A stretch of DNA of 64,000 nt from Collinsella sp. TM10-22 (GCF_003466125.1 NZ_QSOC01000005.1:91030-155029); one strand, 5' to 3'; counted from the first letter of the stretch, positions 17,014-25,508 are shown. Program-made: numbers and translations. Notes: generated from the letters alone by a model not told the origin.

Positions 17014-17185
17014 AGTCCCAGAAGCCGTCTTCTTCGTCCTCGGATTTGGGGCCGCGGTCGACATACATCTTATGGGTGCGCTTCTCCATTACAAAGGCAA
17101 GAATCGCAAACAGCAGGATGCCGCCGGCGAAAAGGATGGCAAAACCGGTGCGGGTGCCAAACAAAAAGGAAAAAACTGCGTCCAT
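17012..17185 (-). CDS. Small single-pass membrane protein (57 aa), unknown function
   Basis: A short minus-strand gene. It starts at ATG (17185-17183), preceded by AGAAGGCACCC, and ends with TAA at 17012. The product begins MDAVFSFLFGTRTGFAILFA, continues as one long hydrophobic helix to about residue 32, then a basic patch (MEKRTHKMYVDRG), and ends acidic with EDEEDGFWD. The helix, positive-inside patch, ribosome-binding site and its own terminator support a real gene. I do not recognise the family. It lies convergent to proC and divergent from serS. Confidence 0.7.
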   Translation of the reverse strand: MDAVFSFLFGTRTGFAILFAGGILLFAILAFVMEKRTHKMYVDRGPKSEDEEDGFWD

Positions 17186-17296
17186 TGGGTGCCTTCTTGC
17201 GTAGTTGAGTTGGGTCGTAAACGCTCATAAGTATATACTTGCCCATACATGTACAAGGTTGCAACCTAAATGGAATGTATATCGCCGGAGGATCTA

Positions 17297-18580
17297 ATGC
17301 TTGATATCAAGTTTGTTCGCGAGAACCCCGATGCCATCGATGTCGCCATGGCTAACCGCCAGACATCTTGGGATCGCGAGAAGTTCTTTGAGCTCGACGA
17401 CGAGCGCCGTGCCGTCATCACCGAGGTCGAGGAGCTCCAGGCTACGCGCAACGCCGAGTCCAAGAAGATCGGCGCCCTGATGAAGGAGGGCAAGAAGGAC
17501 GAGGCAGAGGCCGCCAAGGAGGCCGTGCGCGCCGTCAACGAGAAGATTGACGGTCTGGCCGAGCGCCGAGGCGCTCTCGAGCAGGAGCAGTATGACTTCA
17601 TGGCTCACCTGCCCAACATCCCTTGTGAGGCCACGCCGTACGGCAAGGACGAGGACGAGAACATTGAGCGCCGTCGTTGGGGCACCCCGCGCGAGTTCGA
17701 CTTCGACTTTAAGCCGCACTGGGATCTGGGCACCGATCTGGACATCCTCGACTTCGAGCGCGGCAACAAGCTCTCCGGCAGCCGTTTTACCGTTCTCGGT
17801 GGCGCCGGCGCCCGTCTTGAGCGCGCCCTCATCAACTTCTTCTTGGACACGCACACGAGTCGTGGCTTCAAGGAGTGGTGGCCGCCCATCGTCGTCAAGC
17901 GTCAGACCATGTTCGGTACGGGGCAGCTGCCCAAGTTCGAGGACGACGCTTATCACGTCTCGGGCGACAACTTCCTGATCCCTACCGCCGAGGTTGTGCT
18001 CACCAACCTGCACGCCGGCGAGGTGCTCGACGCCGACACCCTGCCGCGCCGCTACACCGCCTTCACCCCCTGCTTTCGCGAGGAGGCCGGTTCCGCCGGT
18101 CGCGACACCCGCGGCATCATCCGTCAGCACGAGTTCGACAAGGTCGAGATGGTCAAGTTCGCTAAGCCGGAGGAGTCCGACGAGGAGCTCGAGAGCATGA
18201 CCGCCGAGGCCGAGTACCTGCTGCAGCAGCTGGGCCTTCCGTATCGCGTGATTAGCCTGTGCACCGGCGACTTGGGCTTCTCTGCCCGTCAGACCTACGA
18301 CGTCGAGGTCTGGCTGCCGAGCTACAACGCCTACAAGGAGATCAGCTCCTGCTCCAACTGCGGTGACTTCCAGGCTCGCCGCGCCAATATCAAGTATCGT
18401 GACCCCGAGAACTTCAAGGGTTCGCGCTACCTGCACACTCTCAACGGTTCCGGCCTGCCGGCCGGCCGCACCATGGCCGCCATTCTGGAGAACTACCAGA
18501 ACGCCGACGGCACCATTACGATCCCCGAGGTTCTGCGTCCTTACATGGGCGGTCTCGAGAAGATCGAGCCGGTCGCGTAA
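17297..18580 (+). CDS. serS: Seryl-tRNA synthetase
   Basis: A 427-aa class II synthetase. The N-terminal two-helix coiled-coil arm (residues ~30-100, rich in Glu/Lys) binds the long variable arm of tRNA-Ser. The catalytic core has motif 2 with [31 protein letters not shown] (~255-285) and motif 3 [18 protein letters not shown] near 390. ATG 17297 ([11 protein letters not shown]) is preferred over 17270 because it matches the family start and has GGAGGA upstream. tRNA-Ser(GCT), a substrate, is 4.3 kb downstream. Confidence 0.96.
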   Translation: MLDIKFVRENPDAIDVAMANRQTSWDREKFFELDDERRAVITEVEELQATRNAESKKIGALMKEGKKDEAEAAKEAVRAVNEKIDGLAERRGALEQEQYDFMAHLPNIPCEATPYGKDEDENIERRRWGTPREFDFDFKPHWDLGTDLDILDFERGNKLSGSRFTVLGGAGARLERALINFFLDTHTSRGFKEWWPPIVVKRQTMFGTGQLPKFEDDAYHVSGDNFLIPTAEVVLTNLHAGEVLDADTLPRRYTAFTPCFREEAGSAGRDTRGIIRQHEFDKVEMVKFAKPEESDEELESMTAEAEYLLQQLGLPYRVISLCTGDLGFSARQTYDVEVWLPSYNAYKEISSCSNCGDFQARRANIKYRDPENFKGSRYLHTLNGSGLPAGRTMAAILENYQNADGTITIPEVLRPYMGGLEKIEPVA

Positions 18581-18603
18581 CTTGGCTGCATAGGGGATAT
18601 GCA

Positions 18604-18631
18604 AGGGCGCTCCTTCGGGGGCGCCCTATTT
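18604..18631 (+). terminator. Terminator of serS
   Basis: AGGGCGCTCC, loop TTCG, GGGGCGCCCT (10 pairs), followed by ATTTCG. The T tract is weak. Confidence 0.65.
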
Positions 18632-18753
18632 CGTGCGCAGGTCCATACCATGCCGTGCGGACAGCTCAATAGAAAACACACGAACAACTGTTCTGTATAC
18701 AGCCATCTACCTGCTATGCTTTTGCTAAATAAGAGCGAGAGAAAGGGGACGCG

Positions 18754-19131
18754 ATGGAGCTGTTTGATGATCGGGTGGTTTTGTTTGAGAGCGACGAGGG
18801 CGGGGAGTACCTGCTTGTAACGTGTGAGCCGTCTGGCATGGGTGGCCTGGTGGTTCGACAGACGAGCGAGGGTCCGTTGACCCAATGGTGCTTTGAGGAG
18901 TCGCCGCATGTGGTCGAGATCTTTGTGACGCATGAGGGACTTGTGGCCCTGGAGCATTTCTATGGGGTCCGGACATCTAACCAGGTTGCGCGCATGCTGA
19001 GCATCTCGTTTGCCGATTATGATTGTGCCCAGCGGGTGAGATCGCTCCTGAGGGAACTTGATGCTAAGTTTGACGTGATCGAAAAGCCAATCGATCGTAC
19101 GGGGAACGGTGGTATATGCGGAGCAGCGTGA
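18754..19131 (+). CDS. Hypothetical protein (125 aa)
   Basis: Starts MELFDDRVVLFESDEGGEYLLVTCEPSGMGGLVVRQTSEGPLTQWCFEESPHVVEIFVT; preceded by GAAAGGGGACGCG. It is soluble, mixed alpha/beta, with a helical C-terminal part (FADYDCAQRVRSLLRELDAKFDVIEKP). Ribosome-binding site and codon use support a real gene. I do not recognise the family. It stands alone between serS and the tRNA-Arg cluster. Confidence 0.6.
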   Translation: MELFDDRVVLFESDEGGEYLLVTCEPSGMGGLVVRQTSEGPLTQWCFEESPHVVEIFVTHEGLVALEHFYGVRTSNQVARMLSISFADYDCAQRVRSLLRELDAKFDVIEKPIDRTGNGGICGAA

Positions 19132-19167
19132 CAAAACTGCGTTCCACAAAAAAGTTTGAGATTGTGC

Positions 19168-19197
19168 TTGACTCCAATAAGCTAAAGTGGTTTTATA
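19168..19197 (+). promoter_or_regulatory. Promoter of first tRNA-Arg
   Basis: TTGACT (19168-19173) and TTTATA (19192-19197) separated by 18 bases, 11 bp before the tRNA. Confidence 0.6.
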
Positions 19198-19208
19198 TGT
19201 CTTGCGCT

Positions 19209-19285
19209 GCGGCGTTACCTCAGCTGGATAGAGGGTCTGACTACGAATCAGAACGTCATAGGTTCGAATCCTATACGCCGCACCA
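19209..19285 (+). tRNA. tRNA-Arg (ACG), copy 1
   Basis: Acceptor GCGGCGT/ACGCCGC, anticodon arm TCTGA-CTACGAA-TCAGA (anticodon ACG, read as ICG), T-loop TTCGAAT, CCA encoded. Identical to copies 2 and 3. Confidence 0.95.
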
Positions 19286-19560
19286 ATTGAAATTGAAAGC
19301 CTCCGGTGACGGGGGCTTTTCTTTTATGCCGCCACCGCATGGATTCGAACCTCGGTCGAGGCGCGAGCGTGAAGCGGACGCGGAGCGTCCGTAGCGAGCG
19401 GGCGAGTCCGCCGGCAGGCGGGCGAAGCCGGTGCGGATCCGCGCAGCGGATGCGCGGAATCCTATACGCCGCACCAATTGAAATTGAAAGCCTCCGGTGA
19501 CGGGGGCTTTTCTTTTAGGCGGACGCCGCATGGATTCGAACCTCGGTCGAGGCGCGAGCG
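19266..19560 (+). repeat. tRNA-Arg 3'-end repeat unit 1 (one full unit plus a second left half)
   Basis: The segment from the tRNA 3' end through the terminator (19266-19326) recurs at 19457-19517, offset 191. Similarity continues through an inverted T-arm (GGATTCGAACC) to GGCGCGAGCG, ending at 19369 and 19560. The core between (19370-19456) holds stem CGGACG-CGGAG-CGTCCG, stem TCCGCC-GGCA-GGCGGG and stem ATCCGC-GCA-GCGGAT. The second unit breaks off before its core. Confidence 0.85.
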
Positions 19561-19599
19561 TCTTAATCATCATTTCGTAAAATTTTTCCAAATTGTCGC

Positions 19600-19628
19600 T
19601 TGACCCATCGAGGGGTCACGTGCATAAT
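19600..19628 (+). promoter_or_regulatory. Promoter of second tRNA-Arg
   Basis: TTGACC (19600-19605), exactly 17 bases, CATAAT (19623-19628); the tRNA begins 12 bp later. Confidence 0.8.
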
Positions 19629-19640
19629 AATCCGTGCGTT

Positions 19641-19717
19641 GCGGCGTTACCTCAGCTGGATAGAGGGTCTGACTACGAATCAGAACGTCATAGGTTCGAA
19701 TCCTATACGCCGCACCA
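19641..19717 (+). tRNA. tRNA-Arg (ACG), copy 2
   Basis: Same cloverleaf and anticodon as copy 1, CCA encoded. It has its own promoter and its own diverged terminator, so the three copies are separate transcription units rather than a polycistron. Confidence 0.95.
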
Positions 19718-19945
19718 ATTGACTTTAAAGCTCCCGGCAACGGGGGCTTTTCCTTTACGGGGGCATTGCGGAGATTCGAACCTCGGTCGAGGCGCGAGCG
19801 TTAAGAAAACGCGGAGCGTTTTTAGCGAGCGGGCGAGTCCGCCGGCAGGTGGGCGAAGCCGGTGCGGATCCGCGCAGCGGATGCGCGGAATCCTATACGC
19901 CGCACCAATTGACTTTAAAGCTCCCGGCAACGGGAGCTTTTCTTA
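19698..19945 (+). repeat. tRNA-Arg 3'-end repeat unit 2
   Basis: The tRNA 3' end at 19698-19717 recurs at 19888-19907, offset 190, each followed by a terminator containing CTCCCGGCAACGGG. The left half has the inverted T-arm GAGATTCGAACCTC. The core differs from unit 1 in the first stem: AAAACG-CGGAG-CGTTTT replaces CGGACG-CGGAG-CGTCCG, keeping all pairs. The rest of the core is nearly identical to unit 1. Confidence 0.85.
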
Positions 19946-20023
19946 TATCGCGATGCGTCGAAGATCGCATCAAGGGGTCAAAATGAGTAAAAATCAAATT
20001 CAATAACTTTTTTCGAAAATTGC

Positions 20024-20052
20024 TTGACCTTTATTCAGTCGATGTGCATAAT
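20024..20052 (+). promoter_or_regulatory. Promoter of third tRNA-Arg
   Basis: TTGACC (20024-20029), 17 bases, CATAAT (20047-20052); the tRNA begins 13 bp later. Boxes identical to those of copy 2. Confidence 0.8.
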
Positions 20053-20064
20053 AATCAACAAGTC

Positions 20065-20141
20065 GCGGCGTTACCTCAGCTGGATAGAGGGTCTGACTAC
20101 GAATCAGAACGTCATAGGTTCGAATCCTATACGCCGCACCA
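20065..20141 (+). tRNA. tRNA-Arg (ACG), copy 3
   Basis: Identical in sequence to copies 1 and 2, CCA encoded, own promoter. Confidence 0.95.
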
Positions 20142-20236
20142 ATTGAAATTGAAAGCCTCCGGTGACGGGGGCTTTTCTTTTAGGCGGACGCCGCATGGAT
20201 TCGAACCTCGGTCGAGGCGCGGGCGTGAAGCGGACG
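20122..20236 (+). repeat. tRNA-Arg 3'-end repeat unit 3, truncated
   Basis: After tRNA copy 3 come the terminator, the inverted T-arm (GCATGGATTCGAACCTCGG) and the first core arm GTGAAGCGGACG, after which similarity stops at 20236. No second 3'-end copy follows. The left half matches unit 1 almost exactly. Confidence 0.8.
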
Positions 20237-20327
20237 ATTTCTTATCGACTCGTGTAAGATTCCGAGTAGGTATCGCGGCCTATCCGCGACCGCTCCTTCT
20301 CTAGACGACCGATCAGGGTGATATTTC

Positions 20328-22769
20328 GTGGCAGAGCGTCCGACATACAAGCTCAGGTTTCTCGATCCCAAGAAGCGCTTTCCGGCGATGCCCGAGCAGC
20401 CTGCGGGACGCTCATATGGCGTGGTCTGGAAACTCTTTGGCGAGGATCAGCATGAATCTTGTTATGTCGTCGAGTTCGTTGGCAAAAGTCATGTGTCGCT
20501 TTTGGGCTACGTAAGCGTTTCGGGTGAGGTGTACAAGGTGGACCGCCCCGTCAGCGAGGCTCCGCTGCCCAACGATCCCGACATGGAACTGGTCCTTGAC
20601 GAGTCGGATTCCAGTATTGGTGAGATTATGGTAAGGAAAGCCAACGGTGCAATGCGCGCGTGTGCGCAAACTGCCGGATCTCCCGAAGGCCCCATGCGCG
20701 AGCAGTCCGACCACGAGACATGGAATTCGACCCGCGCCCTTCCTTACGGTGAGTTCATGGCCTCGATGTTCTTGCGCTACGTGATATTTGCCAACTCCGA
20801 AAGCGCTATTGTGAACACGGCGGACGCCGGCGGACTCGACGAGGGTATGCAAAACGTTGTCGACAAGATCAAGCTCGTAAAGTTGCCCGAGCCGGTCGAG
20901 GTGTTTTTGGGCTTTAACACGGCACCGCTCCCCGATGCTATCGAGACGCTGCTTTACCGCGTTGACCATGCCGAGAATCCGAGCGGTATCGAGCGCTATG
21001 CCGCCGCCCTTATGAGCGAAATTGACTTGCCCCGCCTGCGCACCATTGCCGCCAAGTCAGAAATGAGCCTAGCGCGCATCGACCGCTCAAAGCTTTTCTA
21101 TCTCAATTTTGATCGCAGTCTTCTCGATCAGGCCGAGATCGATGCCCTGCTTGCCATCGAGTGCCGTCTCAACCGCCTCTCTGGCATCCTTGAGCGCATC
21201 GGGGCCGGATTAGGCCCCGTCGCGTCCTCGCCGAGCTTTGAGGGCTGTGCGCTTTTTGATTCGTGGCATATCGCCAAGACGACCAACGATGTCCCCCGTC
21301 TGCTCGATACGGCCTCAAGCGATAACCCGTGGGGCAAACCGGGTACGGTGGCTTGCCAGCCGGGCGGTGAGTGGGACGTTCGCACCCGCTTTGCACGTAT
21401 CGTAGAAGCGCTCAACGTGGTCACACGGCTCGACTATACCTATCGAGTAAATGTTGCCGAGGGGATTATGCTCGTTCGGTTTGGGCGCTCTGTCGTGGAT
21501 GCCATGCCGCAACGTGAATACGACGCTCAAGATGACGCCTGGCGCGAGCTGGAAGAGGACACGCGTGCGATCTGGGCTGCGGAGCACGATGCGCGCGTGG
21601 CGCTCACGCTTGCGGCGGCGTGTTTTGCCGCGGGCACCTGCATCACGCGCTGCTATGTGCAGATTGCTGCTCCCGACAGTGAGCAGGGCGAGCGCGTTGT
21701 CGCAACGTATTTCTTTGGGCGCGCGGCCTATCTGGCCGATTGCGTGCCTGTCGCCAAGGATCTTGAGAGCATGGACATGGACGATATGCCGTGCAAGCGT
21801 GTGCTTGAGGCCTATGAGTCAACTGCTCCGGAGACGATTGAACCTGCGGAGGTTCATGCTCGTCCGCGTGATGACCATCGCACGCTGCCGCCGGCGCTGC
21901 GCGATCTGCTGCTTGCCGATAAGGCTGACGAGTTGGAGGTCATGGAAGAGGACGATGACCCATACGTGGCCCGTGTTGTTGAATTGCGCGAGCAGGCAAA
22001 AGTCGACCGTACAGGTGCTTTTGAAGGTTTTTCCCGTCTTGTCGAGGAGTTGGAGGCTAAGTGCGCCGTCGCCGAGCTTTTGGCGACGGGTCCGGTTCAA
22101 ACGCAGTTTTGTGATAACCAGCTGGTGCGCATGGTGCTACCGGTGTTGGAAGAAGACCGCTCTGTGCGAATCCTTCGTGCGCCCGATGCGCTGTACTTTG
22201 CCCAGCACGAGATCTGCAGCTTTTACGCCGAGCAAGAGGACTTTGAACGAGCACTGCCCGAGGTGCGCCATCTTTACGATCTGGCGCGCTCGTCCATGCA
22301 GTCTCACTTCGCGCTCATCAACGTGTTGGCACGTCTGGAGCGCTTTGACGAGATTATCGAGGTAGCGCGCCATGGCCTGCGCATTGCAAGCGACCGTACT
22401 TCAATCGGTTACCTGTTTTATCGCCTGGCGTTTGCCTATTGGAACTGCGACCAGCTCGAGCTCGCGTTGGCGTGCTACCGCCTGGTGCCGCGCGGCGAGG
22501 AGTCGGGCAGCAGCGCGCTGGAAGAAATGCAGGGCCTTATGAACGAGATGGGCGTCAGCGAGCCTCCGACGTTCGAGGAAGCGGTCGAGACCATCCGCAA
22601 GGCTGGACTCGAGCTGCCGCCAGTGTCCGCCGTGACGAATCAGCTTGCAGATGCCGCTGTGCAACTGGTCGACAACGGTTTCATTTTCCTGGCACGCGGT
22701 TGTATCTTCCAAATGTGGCGCACCATGGGCAACGACGAGCTCGGCTCCCTCAACCGCTCGCTGGGGTAG
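20328..22769 (+). CDS. Large TPR-containing protein of unknown function
   Basis: An 813-aa soluble protein starting at GTG 20328. The N-terminal ~450 residues match no family I recognise; an acidic linker (DELEVMEEDDDPYVARV) follows near 540. The C-terminal part (~610-760) has helical repeats of TPR type: HEICSFYAEQEDFERALPEVRHLYDLA, HFALINVLARLERFDEIIEVARHGLRIA and YLFYRLAFAYWNCDQLELALACYRLVP. No signal peptide or membrane helix. It stands alone between the tRNA-Arg and tRNA-Ser genes, with no operon partner to suggest a role. Confidence 0.75.
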   Translation: MAERPTYKLRFLDPKKRFPAMPEQPAGRSYGVVWKLFGEDQHESCYVVEFVGKSHVSLLGYVSVSGEVYKVDRPVSEAPLPNDPDMELVLDESDSSIGEIMVRKANGAMRACAQTAGSPEGPMREQSDHETWNSTRALPYGEFMASMFLRYVIFANSESAIVNTADAGGLDEGMQNVVDKIKLVKLPEPVEVFLGFNTAPLPDAIETLLYRVDHAENPSGIERYAAALMSEIDLPRLRTIAAKSEMSLARIDRSKLFYLNFDRSLLDQAEIDALLAIECRLNRLSGILERIGAGLGPVASSPSFEGCALFDSWHIAKTTNDVPRLLDTASSDNPWGKPGTVACQPGGEWDVRTRFARIVEALNVVTRLDYTYRVNVAEGIMLVRFGRSVVDAMPQREYDAQDDAWRELEEDTRAIWAAEHDARVALTLAAACFAAGTCITRCYVQIAAPDSEQGERVVATYFFGRAAYLADCVPVAKDLESMDMDDMPCKRVLEAYESTAPETIEPAEVHARPRDDHRTLPPALRDLLLADKADELEVMEEDDDPYVARVVELREQAKVDRTGAFEGFSRLVEELEAKCAVAELLATGPVQTQFCDNQLVRMVLPVLEEDRSVRILRAPDALYFAQHEICSFYAEQEDFERALPEVRHLYDLARSSMQSHFALINVLARLERFDEIIEVARHGLRIASDRTSIGYLFYRLAFAYWNCDQLELALACYRLVPRGEESGSSALEEMQGLMNEMGVSEPPTFEEAVETIRKAGLELPPVSAVTNQLADAAVQLVDNGFIFLARGCIFQMWRTMGNDELGSLNRSLG

Positions 22770-22818
22770 GCGAAGCTTTCAAGGAGGAAAGGCTGCTAGG
22801 CAATTAGAAAATTTCCTC

Positions 22819-22847
22819 TTGCCCAACTTCGGCTGTTTGGTTACTAT
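22819..22847 (+). promoter_or_regulatory. Promoter of tRNA-Ser
   Basis: TTGCCC (22819-22824), 17 bases, TACTAT (22842-22847), 14 bp before the tRNA. Confidence 0.65.
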
Positions 22848-22861
22848 AGAACGGCTGTTAC

Positions 22862-22952
22862 GGAGAGCTGACCGAGAGGCCGAAGGTGCTCGCCTGCTAA
22901 GCGAGTATGCCCCAAAAGGGCATCTGGGGTTCGAATCCCCAGCTCTCCGCCA
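22862..22952 (+). tRNA. tRNA-Ser (GCT)
   Basis: Class II tRNA with acceptor GGAGAGC/GCTCTCC, anticodon arm CTCGC-CTGCTAA-GCGAG (anticodon GCT), long variable arm TGCCCCAAAAGGGCA, T-loop TTCGAAT, CCA encoded. Confidence 0.95.
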
Positions 22953-23216
22953 GTAAGACTTTAAAGAAGGGTTCCGAAAGGGACCCTTTTTTAGTTGAAC
23001 CACGTTAGCTGGGGATTCGAACCCGAGAGGGCACGGGCGTTAAGCAAACGCGAAAGCGTTTGTAGCCCGTGGGCGAAAAGCCGCCAGGCTTTGAAGCCGG
23101 AGGGCATGCGTAGCATGCCCGGACATCCCCAGCTCTCCGCCAGTATGAATTGAAAGAAGGGTCCCATTTGGGGCCCTTTTTTATTATCAAGAATGGCGGC
23201 TGGGGATTCGAACCCT
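22935..23216 (+). repeat. tRNA-Ser 3'-end repeat unit (one full unit plus a second inverted T-arm)
   Basis: The 3' end ATCCCCAGCTCTCCGCCA (22935-22952) recurs at 23125-23142, offset 190. Each copy is followed by a terminator of similar shape but different sequence. An inverted copy, AGCTGGGGATTCGAACCC, follows each terminator. The core holds stem CAAACGC-GAAA-GCGTTTG, stem AAAGCC-GCCA-GGCTTT and stem GGGCATGC-GTA-GCATGCCC. The second unit ends at 23216. Confidence 0.85.
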
Positions 23217-23217
23217 C

Positions 23218-23252
23218 AAAAAAGGAGGCATCCTTTCGGATGCCTCCTTTTA
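23218..23252. terminator. Bidirectional terminator before the carboxypeptidase gene
   Basis: AAAGGAGGCATCC (23221-23233), loop TTTC, GGATGCCTCCTTT (23238-23250), with A tracts on the left and T tracts on the right. It can serve both the minus-strand carboxypeptidase gene and the tRNA-Ser side. Confidence 0.8.
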
Positions 23253-23274
23253 ATGAGCTTATTATTATTGCGTC

Positions 23275-24615
23275 CTACACCTCGGGCGCCTTGGCGACGG
23301 TCTCGCTTTCTGCCGTGAGTGGGCGGTTGTCGATGCGACGGCCCAGGCGGTCGAGCTTCACGAGTAGCCACTCAATGGGATTCGGCCCCGAGCCTTCCTC
23401 GTCGGCAACCAAATCCATGACGGCGATCTTGGTACCGTCCTGCTTGAGCGTAATGCTGCCCACCTTGTCGCCCACATGCACCGTGCCCGAAAGATCGTCG
23501 TAGCTAACCTTTTCGGTCACCTCGCCGGCAAGGGAAAACACGGTCGCTTGCGCCGTAGGATCGGCGAGTGTGGCGTCGATCGTCTTATCAGTCCAGTCGG
23601 TTTGACCAATGCGCGCCATAAGCGGGTTGCCGTTGGCGGTCTTTTCCTGCGTGTTGGCGATCGCGACCGTCACCTTGTGACCGTAGTACCAATTGGCAAG
23701 GGTTGCGGTATCGGTAAAGCGCTGGTCGGTGGTGGTGGAGTTCAAAACGACGGTGTAGATCTCGTCGCCATCGCGGTTGTAGGCACCCGTAAAGCAATAG
23801 CCTGCATCGTCGGTAGTGCCGGTCTTGCCACCGATGTTGCCATCTTGGCCCAGCAAATAGTTATGCGTGTCCATGGAATGCGAATGGTCGGTGCCGTCGG
23901 CGCCCGTGACCTCGATCCAGGAATCCTCGCTCGCTACGACCTCGCGGATCGTGTCGTTTTTCATGGCCTCCTGCATCATCAGCGCTACGTCGTGTGCGGT
24001 TGAGTGCATATCGCCAGCCCACTCATCAAAGTCCAGACCATGCGGGTTTTCAAAAAGCGTACCGGTGCAGCCGAGCTTCTTAGCGCGCTCGTTCATGGCC
24101 TTCACAAATGTGGCCTCGGCGTCTTTGGTCTTAGGGTCGATCTTCTTGCCCACATATTCGGCGAGCACGATGGCGGCGTCGTTGCCCGAGGGAATCATCA
24201 GGCCGCGCAGCGCCTGCTCCACGGTAAGCTCGTCGCCTTCGAGCAGGCCGGCAGTCGAGTTGCCTACGGTGGCGGCAGCGTTGCTCACCGTGACCTTCTC
24301 GTCCATCTTGCAGTTTTCGACGGTCAGGATTGCGGTCATGACCTTGGTGATCGAGGCAATCTTGACCTGCTCATCGGCGCCGCGTCCATAGTAGACGGTG
24401 CCGTCCTTGCCCATAACAAGGGCATTAGTTGCCTCGATATCGGGCAGGTTTTCTGTCGTGATGCCGCGGACGTCGGCGGTCTTGCCGCAGACGTCGTCGG
24501 TCGTGAGCACTTGGGCGCCGGCGACGGTGGGCACGCCAGCGGTAAGGGCGATGGCGCAGGCAAAGCCGGCGGCAAGCTGGGCGGAGCGTTTTGCAAAAGA
24601 GGTGAGGGACTTCAC
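23275..24615 (-). CDS. D-alanyl-D-alanine carboxypeptidase (PBP5/DacA type)
   Basis: A secreted serine D,D-carboxypeptidase that trims the terminal D-Ala of peptidoglycan stem peptides. Catalytic motifs are in order: SITK, SGN and KTG (about residues 88, 143 and 264 of a 446-aa product). I choose GTG 24615 because it puts a normal signal peptide (KSLTSFAKRSAQLAAGFACAIALTAGVPTVAGA) at the N terminus and leaves room for TATACT (24660-24655) upstream; ATG 24726 would add 37 residues. The C-terminal ~170 residues include a PBP5-like beta domain. It is divergent from a VanR/VanS-like pair. Confidence 0.88.
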   Translation of the reverse strand: MKSLTSFAKRSAQLAAGFACAIALTAGVPTVAGAQVLTTDDVCGKTADVRGITTENLPDIEATNALVMGKDGTVYYGRGADEQVKIASITKVMTAILTVENCKMDEKVTVSNAAATVGNSTAGLLEGDELTVEQALRGLMIPSGNDAAIVLAEYVGKKIDPKTKDAEATFVKAMNERAKKLGCTGTLFENPHGLDFDEWAGDMHSTAHDVALMMQEAMKNDTIREVVASEDSWIEVTGADGTDHSHSMDTHNYLLGQDGNIGGKTGTTDDAGYCFTGAYNRDGDEIYTVVLNSTTTDQRFTDTATLANWYYGHKVTVAIANTQEKTANGNPLMARIGQTDWTDKTIDATLADPTAQATVFSLAGEVTEKVSYDDLSGTVHVGDKVGSITLKQDGTKIAVMDLVADEEGSGPNPIEWLLVKLDRLGRRIDNRPLTAESETVAKAPEV

Positions 24616-24812
24616 AGATTTCGCTTTCGACGGGATGGTCTCTTCTGGCACTAGAGTATATCGTTTGCCGGCGACGACGATCGTTGCGTGCGCGCATGGC
24701 CCGCATTCGTGCTCGAATGGGCGCAAGGGTGCTTAAGGTCGACTTAATCGCCCACGCTTGTTGTGTGTGGCGGGCGCCGCCTCGGGCATAATGGAGCGCG
24801 AGAGGAGCACGC

Positions 24813-25508
24813 ATGAACGAGCGCATACTGGTAGTTGATGACGAGAAGGCCATCGCCGACCTGGTTGGTATCTACCTTACAAAAGAGGGCTTTGACGTCC
24901 AGATCGCCTACAGCGGGGCCGATGCGGCCAAGGCAATTCTGGAACAAAAGTTTGACCTGGCACTGCTCGATGTCATGCTGCCCGACATCGATGGCTTTGA
25001 GCTGCTGCGTACCATCCGTGTCAGCCATACCTATCCCGTAATTATGTTGACGGCACGCGATGCCCAGCAGGATAAGATCGAAGGCCTTTCGCTTGGCGCG
25101 GACGATTACGTGGTCAAGCCGTTCCGCCCGCTGGAGCTCATCGCGCGCGTTCATGCTCAGTTGCGTCGCTATACCAGCTACGGCAGCCGCGCGCAGGCGA
25201 CCGAGTTGCCGACCCTCCAGCTCGACGGCCTCGAGATCAACCGTGACGCTCGCTCCGTGACGGTGGACGGTGCGCCGGTGCGCCTCACGCCCATCGAGTA
25301 TTCCATCTTGCTGTATCTGGCCGAGCATCGCGGCAGCGTAGTGCCCGTGGAGGACCTGTTCCGCGCGGTGTGGAACGAGGACTTTATGCCCGGCTCCAAC
25401 AATACGGTGATGGTGCACATTCGCCATCTGCGCGAAAAGATTGGCGACGATGCCCAGAAGCCGCGCTTTATCAAAAACGTCTGGGGCGTCGGCTACATAA
25501 TCGAATAA
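24813..25508 (+). CDS. VanR-like response regulator (OmpR family)
   Basis: A 231-aa two-domain regulator. The receiver has the acidic pair VVDDE, phospho-acceptor Asp in LALLDVMLPDIDG (~53), Thr in VIMLTARD and Lys in DDYVVKPF. The C-terminal winged helix ends HLREKIGDDAQKPRFIKNVWGVGYIIE. Close resemblance to VanR-type regulators is reinforced by the VanS-like partner 25 bp downstream. It may control the divergent D,D-carboxypeptidase gene; no vanHAX genes are present. Confidence 0.85.
   Translation: MNERILVVDDEKAIADLVGIYLTKEGFDVQIAYSGADAAKAILEQKFDLALLDVMLPDIDGFELLRTIRVSHTYPVIMLTARDAQQDKIEGLSLGADDYVVKPFRPLELIARVHAQLRRYTSYGSRAQATELPTLQLDGLEINRDARSVTVDGAPVRLTPIEYSILLYLAEHRGSVVPVEDLFRAVWNEDFMPGSNNTVMVHIRHLREKIGDDAQKPRFIKNVWGVGYIIE

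Noticed and set aside
16756..17208. 150-aa plus-strand frame across the proC end and following hairpins
   Set aside because: It overlaps proC out of frame, then hairpins, then the opposite-strand 57-aa gene; composition is non-protein-like.
19306..20006. Open frames of 64-137 aa within the tRNA-Arg repeat units (also 8132-8476 and 23150-23503)
   Set aside because: They translate tRNA, terminator and repeat sequence, and their similar peptides only reflect the DNA repeat.
24616..24726. N-terminal extension of the carboxypeptidase to ATG 24726
   Set aside because: It would bury the signal peptide ~40 residues from the N terminus and cover the likely TATACT promoter box; kept only as an alternative.
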